A stretch of 64,000 bases of DNA from Mansonella perstans (lineage: Eukaryota > Nematoda > Chromadorea > Rhabditida > Onchocercidae), in assembly GCA_037074765.1 (NCBI GenBank), contig JBAMDO010000154.1, positions 62,001-126,000 on the forward strand, read 5' to 3'. The notes beneath the pieces were generated by a model. The model saw only the letters and a program-made list of their open reading frames with translations, was not told where the DNA came from and made no database searches. Made by a program: the position numbers and the translations under genes. How positions within the stretch are numbered: the first letter of the stretch is position 1; every line of letters starts with the position of its first letter. This document shows positions 38,350 through 48,543 of the stretch, piece by piece.

Positions 38350-40298
38350 TCAGCAAAAAATGAAAAAACACTTAGAACGTCGAGCCTTATGGTCTTTCTC
38401 ATTTTTTGCATCAAGTTGCTGCTGAATTTCCGTCAAGATTTTGTAGCTTCCGGATAATTCATCGTCCATTTGTTTGTAATGACTGTATATTTCTTGAAGA
38501 ACTTTTGAAATCTAAATTTAAAGAAAATTTATTCAAATTATTTACTTCCAATTTTGAAATTTCAAAATTATTATTTTTCGTTTAAAAAACGGATAAGATT
38601 TGCAACTGGAAAGAAAAAGTAATTATTTCATTAAAAACTGCTTTCATTTAAAAAATTTTTCTCATTCATTCCAGTATTATCGCTTATTTATAACTCTCAT
38701 TATTCAAAAGGCCGAAAAACACAAAGTAATGACTCATTCCTATTAATGTTTCACTTTTTTAATTCTAATAATCAATGAATATTTAATAGATTATCAAAAA
38801 GCTAATCAATTAAGTAATTATCATCAAGTAATTCAGTGATTGGATTGCATGTCATCCCTGTCAATTACTGTACCTCATTAATCGAATTCCGAAGGCTGTC
38901 GATGTGTTGAAAAGTGCTGATATTCTCACCAAAAGTACCGTTATCTAAAATGTTTTGTTCAATTTTGTGAATTCGCAATCGAATAATTGGCAAACGATGC
39001 CATTTCTTCAACGCATCCCGTTTGTTCATATCTTTTTCCGTTGCAAATGCATTTCCTTTTGTTTTTAATGCTTCGAATTGCTTGTTTGCTTCATCATATT
39101 CCAATGTCCCATATACTTCATGAAACTGAAACTATTTCCACCAATTATTCCGGTATTTCCACCAGACATCCTGGTATCCTCCCGCTATTTACAACAACAC
39201 AACATTTACATATCGATTGCACAACGCCCTTTTCATGCAGAAGGCATCTTACAGTAATCATATTCGGTATTTCATAGTAATCATTCAGCAAGGAATCAGT
39301 ATTTTTCTTATCTATTTCTCCTTTCAAGATTTTTTCCCTGACATAATAATCCAAATATCAGAGAGTTTTCCGGTTATCATAATTCTTTTTTTTGTGTAAT
39401 CTATTATATTCCAATATTTAAAATATATTTTTCTTTTTAATTTAATGATGTATAATCTATTACACTTCAATATTAATTATTCCTTCCGCAGCGTTTCCCT
39501 CAAATGCAAACTTTCTGATTATGAATTTGAAACTAAACCTTTGCTACGTCGTTTTTCCAATCTTTTGAATCGCTTGCATTTTGCAACCATACAGCCGAAT
39601 TGATCAGTAATACTTCATTTTCAATCTCATCAAGACTATCAAACTCCTTAAAAATTTGATTATTTATCACTCATTAAATTTAATTAAGCATCCATCCATC
39701 ATACTCGAACTTTAAAATTAATGAATTATTACCAAATATTTATGCATACACCAGAACTTTTGATTGCAATTAAAATTCAAAATAATATTTTAAAACAAAT
39801 AATTCCGTAATCTTAGTTGAGGAAGACATTGATTTAATGATTATAAATAAAGTTTAAAATATTCCAACCATTGCTTTGCCATATTTGTTATCATCTTCAT
39901 CATGTTCCAGCAGTTTCTCTTGACAAATTAGGCATGTTTGCTGAAATACTATCTTAAAAGCTAAAATTATAATTATGACTAATGACTATTTTTATTCATA
40001 CAAAATCATTAACTATATTTTCTATCTACACATTTATTGGTTCTTAATGGTTTTTCTCTTATCATTATCATCGAATGCTATATTTTTATGATAATTTGGG
40101 ACAAAAATTTTTTTCCACTACATATTTTTTCTTTATTTTACATTCTTCCTTAATAATAAAATTGGAAACTTTTAATTAAATTTGGAAAAATTTTACCTCA
40201 CTTTTGTTTTTTGACATTAGAAAGCCCTCATCGATAGACTGGGCAATAAATGATCCAATAGAAGTGATAAAAATGAATGCTTGGAAATGGACGAACAT
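38350..40298 (-). CDS. Predicted secreted helical protein, nematode orphan
   Basis: Five minus-strand exons, all joined in phase 0: 40298-40197, 39940-39869, 39646-39539, 39125-38874, 38511-38350 (TGA), giving 231 residues. The ATG at 40298 opens a hydrophobic N-terminus (MFVHFQAFIFITSIGSFIAQ) typical of a signal peptide, and the likely cleavage is near residue 20. The mature part has a CLIC pair, then long amphipathic helices rich in Glu, Lys, Asn and Gln, and a short Cys-containing tail (RRSKCFFIFC). Several N-x-S/T sequons (NKS, NAS, NGT) are consistent with secretion. I do not recognise the family; it is not a clear match to SXP/RAL-2 or other known nematode secreted families. No membrane segment besides the leader is certain. 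The middle intron holds an extra open stretch (39145-39354), which may be a cassette exon. Confidence 0.7.
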
Positions 40299-43200
40299 TT
40301 TTGGGGAGTTTTTACTGAAAATGTATTTCTACTTTTTTTAAAAATTCACTAAAAAACTCTTACTTGATATTTTGAGGAAAGAATTGTTAATTGCTGAATG
40401 TAATTTGATAACAAAAAGTTGTCAATTATAAAGTTTTAGAAATTGTAATAAGAAAAATGAATATTTGGCAAAGTTTGTTGAGAAGTTTTTCAAATTGTTT
40501 AAAAAAAATTGGAAATTTTGTTGGGGACTTTTTCAAATTAATATTTGGGAAAATTTGTTGAGAAGTTGAATTAACACAAAAACTGATACTGTAATTAGAA
40601 TGGGTGAATTTATTGCAAATTTTCTTGCTATTAACTCTCATTTCCCTTCTTCGTCCCACCCTTTATTTGAAAAGTGCTTCAAATAATTTCCCCGATATAT
40701 CTTAATAAAGAATGTATGGCTGAACAGATCAAATGATTTATTCATCTCATAGTTGGGTCTAGAAGGTCAACACTAGACGGTAAAATGAAAACAAAAACTC
40801 ATTCAGAATGACTCATTCAGAATCAATATTAACCACAACAGATGGCAGAAGTGGTGCGATATCACTTGTCCATCTCTGTCACACTTTTGAATGACCAAGA
40901 CGAATGAAAAGAAGATGAGATAGAAAAGAGTTAAAGAAGAGGACGAAAAAGATGTAAACAAGAAAGTATGACCTTTACCCTTCTAATTGGATATCGTTAC
41001 TGTTGTTGACCTCCAGTTTTCAGGTGAATATTGCTAAGCAACGCATCATATCAGTGTTTTCCAAACAGAATTTATTATTCTTGAATATTGAAATCCCTAT
41101 TGCAAATAAAAAGGCTAAAGTGGTCCCTGGTTAAGAAATGATTTTTGATCACTACATTATACGGATCCTTTCAATAAGTTGAAAAATACGGCATTAGTGT
41201 AAAATAAGTGAAGAAACTAAATTTCTATCTAAATTTAAAATTGCCTAATAGGAAAGAAAAAACAAAGAACATTTTTTTTTTTGTTCTTAAATTTCAAATT
41301 TTAATCTGATGCATTTAATTGAAGTCCTTTTTTCCATTTAAAAATCTATAATAACAAAATGTTTAATTTGAAAAATAAGCACACTAAAAAATTCCAATGG
41401 TGCAAATTGTAGTAATGAAGTTCTATCGAATGATGTTACTCTGCTCAAAAAATGCTAAATAATAAATATCATTTTTTTTCATAATATGACATTTGAAATG
41501 AATGAATGGTTGTAAATGCTATCCAACTTGGACTTAAATTTAAGTTAAATTTCCACTTTTCAAATAGTTAAAACAAACATTCTAGTCCAAAGAGTTAATA
41601 AAGGAAATGTTAGCATCGATTAGAAAGCGAATCAATTTAGAATTTTCCAAAAATTGATCTTCATTTTTGATTCTATGAACAATACATGGCGAAATAATAA
41701 TTTCATAATTAATTTTAATGAACTTTGTGTCACAGTTTATTTCATTTCCATGTGATGACACATCGGGTCATTTTAATTTCAAAATATTCTGGATTTCATT
41801 TTTATTACCACGAGTATGTAAGAGACCACTCTATTTACGCTGCCGATAAAAGACGATTCATCATTACAATTTGTTGCAATGCAGTGTGAAATTAAATTTG
41901 AAATTTGGCATTAAATCTGATGAATGAAATTAAATAATAATTTTATTTAATTCTTGTAATCGCCAACATTTTGATCATTTGAAGTCCCTTTGTTCTTGTA
42001 AATTTCATACATTTAAAAAAATTCTTTCAAAAAATGTTATAGAACAATATCTACCCAAAATTTCTGAATATTATTAAATCCTCTTTACTCTTGCAATTCT
42101 CCTAACTCGACAGAAAAAGCTCTGGATAAAATGATGCCTTATCATGCTAATTGTATCATCAGATATTGTTTGTATCATAATTTGAAAAGTTAGAAGGTTA
42201 ATTTTTATAAAATGCTTCGTTTAATTCAACGCTCATTTATTAAACGGCAACGTTTTTGCATTTGCAAATGAGCTCCACTTTTTTTTTAGTTTTGTAAGCT
42301 GAGCATTTAGTTAATTCATATTTTGAAGAATCAATAGTCAATCTGATAAAGATTATTCGTTTAATTCAATTTTTAATTGTCTCTATCTATTCTCTTGCAA
42401 AGTGCTTGAATAACTTCAAAACTGGCTAAAATCAAATATCAATCAGTGCCATATGCTTTGTTAGTATAACTAAAATTTGATAATAACAATAAAATAAAAT
42501 GAAACATCACAATTATAATAAGCCGAAAATGACATTGAGGGGATGTTTAATCTCGACTTGATGAGTTTTGTTAAATAGGGTTAACAACTCTAACGACAAA
42601 TCAAAGAATCAATGATAGATAAGTTAAATAACTAATTTCAGGAAAAAACCAGGAACAATATTGCTGCAATACTTACCGAGTATTTTTTCCTTTTTAAGCC
42701 TCTCATTCTATATCCTTTATTTTATTATCATAATAAATTTCATATTTTTTAAAATTATAAAAATTTTTCAAAAATTTTTGTTAACAAGAAAATGTTGTTC
42801 ACATATGACAAAGAAGGCACAACAATATGATTGATTCAACAATGACATAAACACATATCGAAAGATATTTCCATCAGGATATTTTCAGTTAATTATTCAA
42901 TCGAATTTGAAATTGAGTTCTTTGTTGTCTGAAAACAAAAAAAAAAGTGAACAAAGTAATAATTAGGCCAAGTCCGCAATATTTCTAGGCTGCATCTTAA
43001 CAATATACTGCGTCCTTACCACTCCAATTTTTCATCAAAGAATCACGAAATTTAAATCGTCTCATCAATGCAGACGTGATTTCTCCACCAGGAAAAGTTA
43101 AAAAAATTCAAATCAAGTGACGATTTGATATAAAACATGCCTTGAAGTAATTTTCATTTTTTTTTTTACATTATAATTTAAAGTTATCGAAATTGTAATG

Positions 43201-43361
43201 CATGCATAAATAAATTTTAAAGCTGTTTGTCTAAAAAGTTAATTTATCGGTAAGTATGGCTGCTGTTACTTAAAACCTTACAAATATCAAGGCCCTTTTT
43301 TTTGAAGTAAAATAGTCCTAAAACGAATCGTTATAAATGATATGGACAATGAATCATGATA
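40299..43361. other. Intergenic between two minus-strand orphan genes
   Basis: About 3 kb of AT-rich DNA. I see no supported exon, RNA gene or strong repeat. The part next to 40298 should hold the promoter of the secreted-protein gene and the part next to 43362 the 3' UTR of the small membrane protein, but no specific signal can be named. Confidence 0.5.
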
Positions 43362-44642
43362 CTATAAAATCAGAAAATGAAACAAACATCCGAGATAAAT
43401 GATTCCTAATATCATATAAAAGATGCTCAGCAGAAATCCTGATGCTGTTGCAATAAGAAATGCTCGTCTCATTGATGATGCTGCACTTTCATGTTCTAAA
43501 TTAAAATTTGAATTTAAAATAAGGAAATTATAATTTGTTTATTACTGGAAATCATGTAAGGGACTGAAGCTTTGTAAGATTATTCAAAAAATTTGTTTTC
43601 AAAAAAAAAAACTGGCAAGAAACTTTACATAGTTTTTCAAAATTTCAAAATTTTTCATTTCTTTTCCATTTTTCTTTTCTGTTATAAATAATTCATCATG
43701 ACATTGTCGTGATTAACAATGCTAGGAAAATTTGACATTTAAGTATGGCAAAATATTTTCATTTGTATTAGTCTGCTAGAAAATTACCATATTCGAACTG
43801 ATCAGTGCCACTTTCTCCAGGCCCCTAAAGTAATGAAATTTCATTAATTTTTAAAATAAGTATTGTTAATTTCATTTCCTCTCTTATTTCTTTTTCTTTC
43901 TTTAATTTGTGCAAATCTCGAAAATAGAACTGAAATTTGTCTTTACTCTACTGTTTCTGATAATCTCTTATTATCAGTTGTTCTCCATCTTTTGCACCTC
44001 ATCATCTTTCACACTCCGAAAGGTGCTTTTTTGCTCGCTCTTTTTGTTTGTAGTTCCAGTTTTATCGACAACAGGTTGTTTCGTACTGGACATCATTGAT
44101 GATTTCAATGATTTTTCAGTATAAGTCTTTGGCTCAGCTTTATGTGGAGCCAAAAATTCATAAATATCAGCATCATCTATCGTCTGTCCTTTTTGCTTTG
44201 CTAATTCTTCTAAACGGAAAATTATTTCGTTAGTTATTATTTTTATTAAATTTTTAAATCAATTTTAGATATTAAAATATGAAATATGTTTATTTTATTT
44301 ATGCCTTTTCAATTCATTTCAATTCAATGCATAAAAATTTATAAAAAATACAGCAATAATTCGTCTTCTTCTTATGTAATTTCATTGTATTTCATTGATC
44401 ACACTAATTTTTGAATTATTATTAATAATTTTTTTTTTCACTCTTAGTTTTAACTTAATTATTTCCATCTTATCAAAATACTTTTTGAAATGGTTTACAA
44501 CGTTGTTAGTGATTGTTTAACGTATTTTTCTCTTTAATAGGACTTTCAATTACCTAAGCTAAAGTATTTTCATTTGTACAACAATAAATTGAATAGTGAA
44601 AGAAAAAAAATCTTTCTTACCTTTTACACTATTCTTTTTCAT
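43362..44642 (-). CDS. Small predicted membrane protein with C-terminal hydrophobic anchor, orphan
   Basis: Four minus-strand exons join in phase: 44642-44621, 44209-43998, 43824-43788, 43495-43362 (TAG), giving 134 residues. The start MKKNSVKEELAKQKGQTIDD has no leader. Residues 30-90 are polar, rich in Lys, Ser and Thr, and probably unstructured. The last 33 or so residues form a long hydrophobic stretch (RRAFLIATASGFLLSIFYMI onward) preceded by Arg-Arg. This fits a tail-anchored or single-pass protein with the N-terminus in the cytosol, or a tight two-helix hairpin. I do not recognise the family. The tiny first exon (22 bases with GTAAGA donor) and the 37-base third exon are supported by phase and by strong splice sites. 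The function is unknown. Confidence 0.65.
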
Positions 44643-45146
44643 TATTTGATTATTAAATGAAATCAAATGAATCACAGTCGTTTTAATTTACGCAACCAAA
44701 GAAATGTTTTTCTTTTTGTTTTTCTTTGTTTCTTATATAAGTCAACAATTATGCAAATTAATTTGAAAATTACGTGGATCACGTGTAAGTGTTATTAGCT
44801 TAGAAGGTATCCTTTACCAAGAGACATAAGATTTGCTTAATTTTTATTATAAAAATTACGTGAAGTAACACGTAAGAGTTAGATTTGGGAAACATTAGAT
44901 TCTGTGCAAATACTTTCGTCATTTATAGATAGTATGAAAAGTCAGCAAATAGCAATGTTGAGATTTTAAAATTTCATGTTGTCCTCGTCATCTAACTGTT
45001 AGTGCAGTATTGCGATACCATCGAATGGTAGTGCAGTATTCGCGGTAGTGCAGTATTCGCGATACCACGGGACGGTAGTGCAGTATCATTCGCAATACCA
45101 TCGAATATCCTGATGCTTGTTGTCTTCTGTAGTTTCAATATACGCC
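44643..45146. promoter_or_regulatory. Divergent intergenic region between the small membrane protein and ApoL-like genes
   Basis: The two genes start about 500 bases apart on opposite strands, so this stretch probably carries both promoters. It contains the GC-richer tandem element at 44999-45106 close to the ApoL-like start. No TATA box stands out. The shared-promoter idea is inference from layout. Confidence 0.4.
44999..45106. repeat. GGTAGTGCAGTATTCGC tandem repeat upstream of the ApoL-like gene
   Basis: Four imperfect copies of a GGTAGTGCAGTATTCGC unit, at about 44999, 45027, 45044 and 45074. Three are extended by a (G)ATACCA block. TATTCGCGATA inside is nearly self-complementary, as is GGTA..TACC, so single copies could fold into hairpins. 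The block ends about 40 bases before the ATG at 45147 and is much richer in G+C than its surroundings. Confidence 0.75.
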
Positions 45147-47353
45147 ATGAATGATCAATTGCCATCGGTCATTGTACCACCAGAATATGACGAAGAATTG
45201 AATCATTTGGTTCGATGGTTATTCTTATTTATTATTATTATTATAATCAGTTTGTTAAAAGTAAACAAAAAGGACGTTAAAAGTACGAAATGACCACTAA
45301 TAATTCTGTACTGACCAGAAGGCTTACGTAGTGACCAAATCAATTAATCAGAATATGACTAAGTTAAATGCATTCTTTTATTTGTTTCCATTTTTTTTTT
45401 ATTTTATTAGCTTTCCAAACTTACATATATGCTGCAAATTTTTTTCATATTCCAAGGTTACGTTACCTTTAAAGTTTCATCGTGTTTATAAAATTAATTC
45501 GATTTCTCCAACTAATTAGGCGCAATATTGTCTGTTTCAGTTCTTCGTCAAAAATAATCCCGCACAAAATGATATTAGTTCGAGAAAATCTGATTTACGT
45601 CAGAATTTTTATAGCATCTATAAAGTTTTCGTTGAAAATCGCCAGAATTTGATCAATGAATTGAGGAATATCGCAGATGAGGTGCAGAATTTATCCATTT
45701 GCTGTAGTAGTGAATTTATCCATTTTCTTGTTATGTGAGTTACAGTAAGCTGAATTATTTGCACTTCAATTATATTGTACACTGTAATGCTCTGAAAAAA
45801 AAAGGCTATCTAGTATAAATTTACCAAAATAGAATCTATAAGAAACTCTTAATCTCTAATATTGTTAACTTCATATTAAAATTAAATAGTGAAATGTCAC
45901 AGTGACGAAAATGGGCCTAGTGTATTAATGATTCAAACTTGTTTATCTAATTAACTTAAGACATTGAAGTAATGCTTTCATTTGCTTGTTAATCGATCAA
46001 ATTAATTTATTGCAAGCAGTTACTTTACCTTATTTTGCTCCTTTATTTTCTAATTTCCCTATTTGCAGTCCATACGTGTAAAGAAAAATTGTACTATTTC
46101 TACAATTGCCGGAAGTTCGGTCGGTATTGCTGGTGGTACAGCAGCCATAGCTGGAACTGTTTTATTTCCACCATTACTTGTCGGAGGTTTTTTTCCCGAT
46201 TTTGTTAAATCATAATAAAATGAGAATTCATGTGTTGGACTTGTTAGTAGTTGCAAGGTTAAAACTTTCAATGATAAGCATGTGAACCAACTTCAGAGTT
46301 TGTCTTAGGATTGATTGTTTCTGGACTTGCTACGGCTTCAAATTTGGGGACGCAGTTGACTGAGTTCATCCTTTTTCGAAAAATGGTCAAAAAGGTAGAA
46401 TCACTATCAAAATACGACATCGAATTGATACATGATATTGAAGGCATTTATCAGGATGCACTGGATTCTAACTTGGTTGGTTGGTTGCGTATCGAACAAA
46501 AACAATAAAAATTGGAAAATGTCTTAAATCTGGCTTAAATTTGTGAAAATTTCACTTTATTTAACCTATTTTATCAGATTCTTGCAGTTATACAAATATT
46601 TACAAAAATTTTTTGTTTTCGTTATCAATTGGGGATTTTATCTATTACTCTAGAATTATTCGCTTGAGGCGTAACATTTCGAATTATGCCATACCGGAGA
46701 CAATGTTGCAGTCATATTAGTCCTTCATTCTCAGTTTTGCCGAATTTTGTTACTTCATTTCTGCATTTTGATTTCACTTCCTTTTTAGTTTGAAATAAGT
46801 GGAAGATCCGATGGGATTTCAGACACCATGGATACCGCAACAAATGATCTCCCATCACTAGGACTTCAAATTGGCGCCGGTAGTGCTAAAAGTGCAACCG
46901 CTTTAGGTCTAAGAATTGTCGGAATTCAAGTGGTAACTTGCTTTTTCTCATTTTCAATCAAATTTTATGAGTTAGATACAAGTACGGAGTAGAAAATGGA
47001 ATGGTAAGATGTTAGGTGCGAATTGAGACATAAACAGCTATTTAGCATTTTGATAAGTTGAATATTAAGTGATTCATCACTGGATCATACTTTCTTAGGA
47101 ATACTTATTAAATGTATTTAAGAAAAATTATAAATAGATTGGAAGTACACTGATACGAGGCTTCGCACGTGGTGCCATTGGAATTAGTGTTATTATCGAT
47201 GGTGTGACGACGTTTTTATCGGCACGTGACATTAAGAGAGGTTGCTCAACAAAATTTAGTGACTGCCTAAACAATCTTGCAGATTTCAAAGAAAAAGAAC
47301 TAGGACAAGTTATGGCTAAGATTGATTTAAGTAATTTGCTTACAGGAGAATAA
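45147..47353 (+). CDS. Apolipoprotein-L-like protein
   Basis: Six exons join in phase: 45147-45209, 45541-45681, 46069-46186, 46297-46475, 46789-46932, 47138-47353 (TAA), giving about 286 residues. An N-terminal helical part (SDLRQNFYSIYKVFVENRQN) is followed by a Gly/Ala-rich hydrophobic hairpin (STIAGSSVGIAGGTAAIAG, then FPPLLVGEFVLGLIVSGLAT). A second such region follows (LGLQIGAGSAKSATALGLRI, then GFARGAIGISVIIDGVTTFL), and then a charged tail. This layout is that of the ApoL family (Pfam ApoL), which has many divergent members in nematodes. Family knowledge: vertebrate ApoLs insert in membranes and can form ion channels; invertebrate roles are unclear. No signal peptide is seen, so the protein is probably intracellular. 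The exon 1 donor is uncertain: an alternative GT at 45260 would add a hydrophobic stretch in the same frame. Unspliced exon 4 would stop at 46508. Confidence 0.72.
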
Positions 47354-47934
47354 CTTATTTGGGATATTGTAAATAATTGTATATATTATCGTATATAATC
47401 ATCGTATATATTACTCTGATGTATTTACATTCCATTTATCGCTGTAAATATGTACATATATATATAATATATTGCTTGTTTTCCTGAGCTTTGGATAATT
47501 CGAATAATCACAACTGTTCATCACATGTGCTGTGTAAGAAAACAAGAAAGAAGTATGAGAACTTTTTTGTTCGAATCTCGAATTAAAAAAAGTAACTCTA
47601 TCTCGTGTGTACTTTTTTTAACTTTTATAATTTCGAATAAAATTTGAATAAAATTTCATTTTACCATAATGTAAAAATTGTGAAAATATGAAGAGACCGA
47701 TACACTAAGCAATATATTTTCCAATATAATGAGATTTTCCCTCATTCTAATAATTACAAGCCAATAAACGTTTTATCAGTCATTGCGGAAAAAATGAAGG
47801 ATAAAATAAATTTGTCACTTAGTCATAAGTAACTATCCATCATTAACGTCCAGAAATTTATTTAAATATTACAAAAAGAATATTTAATTATTATTGCACG
47901 CATAGTAAATTATTTTCTTTACAAATTCATGTAT

Positions 47935-48083
47935 TCAGTACATAAAAATGAAAATGTCGCTGATATTTTACATAAAAATGAATATATATAAAATATATAC
48001 ATAAAAATGAATAAGTATATATACATAAAAAAATGAAAATGTCGCTAAAAAATGAAACATAAAAATGAAAATGTCGCTGATAC
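47935..48083. repeat. ACATAAAAATGAAAATGTCGCTGATA repeats
   Basis: The string CATAAAAATGAAAATGTCGCTGATA occurs at about 47941 and again at about 48059. Partial copies (ACATAAAAATGAATA and AAAAATGAAAATGTCGCT) lie between them. Directly adjoins the 26 bp minisatellite region. Confidence 0.7.
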
Positions 48084-48126
48084 CACAGTTATCCTTTGAT
48101 TTCCTCTCTCGGGAACTTTCGTGGAA

Positions 48127-48256
48127 CATTGTACACCGTGGCAGGATTCGAACGCTGTAAACTGTGGCAGAATCCGAACACTGTACACCGTAGCAGGGTT
48201 CGAACACCGTATACCGTGGCAGGATTCGGACACCGTACACCGTGACAAGGTTCGAA
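48127..48256. repeat. Five-copy 26 bp minisatellite resembling a tRNA T-arm
   Basis: Five consecutive 26-base units with consensus close to CACTGTACACCGTGGCAGG followed by ATTCGAA, 1-6 differences each. On the minus strand each unit reads TTCGAATCCTGCCAC, like the T-loop and 3' acceptor strand of a tRNA gene with part of an RNA polymerase III B box. No cloverleaf 5' half is present, so this is not a tRNA gene. It is notably GC-rich for this window. Confidence 0.8.
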
Positions 48257-48543
48257 TTCATGATGCGAAACATCTCTGTTTGCATATTTTTACGTTGTTT
48301 CGTGGTAGTTACAAGATATGGTGATTTTGTTTCGTTGGTAATTGAAATTTATTGAAATGGAATTTCAGGTTGTTAATATAGGTCACAGCTAATATTTAGA
48401 ATAGTCTAAGTGATGTATTTACTCTATGATAAAGATTATTTTCCAGAAATGCAATTCATTTGTTTTCAAAAGATTCGATAAAACTTATCAGAATCATAAG
48501 TAAGAATAAAATAAAGTGAATCTAAAGATTTAATTATTTTAGA

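Larger units (their letters stand above)
47354..48543. other. Intergenic between ApoL-like and PPWD1, with two repeat blocks
   Basis: Holds the ApoL-like 3' UTR (AATAAA motifs near 47637-47650), an AT-rich repeat block (47935-48083) and the 26 bp minisatellite (48127-48256). The PPWD1 promoter must lie between the minisatellite and 48544. No gene is seen; the short frames over the minisatellite are artefacts. Confidence 0.5.

Noticed and set aside
39145..39354. Minus frame as an independent gene
   Set aside because: It lies inside an intron of the secreted-protein gene on the same strand. A cassette exon is the better explanation and is reported as a finding.
48045..48324. Open frames over the 26 bp minisatellite, and a possible tRNA gene there
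   Set aside because: The 26-base period is not a multiple of three, so the frames are chance. Only the T-arm and 3' acceptor strand are present, with no D-arm or anticodon arm.
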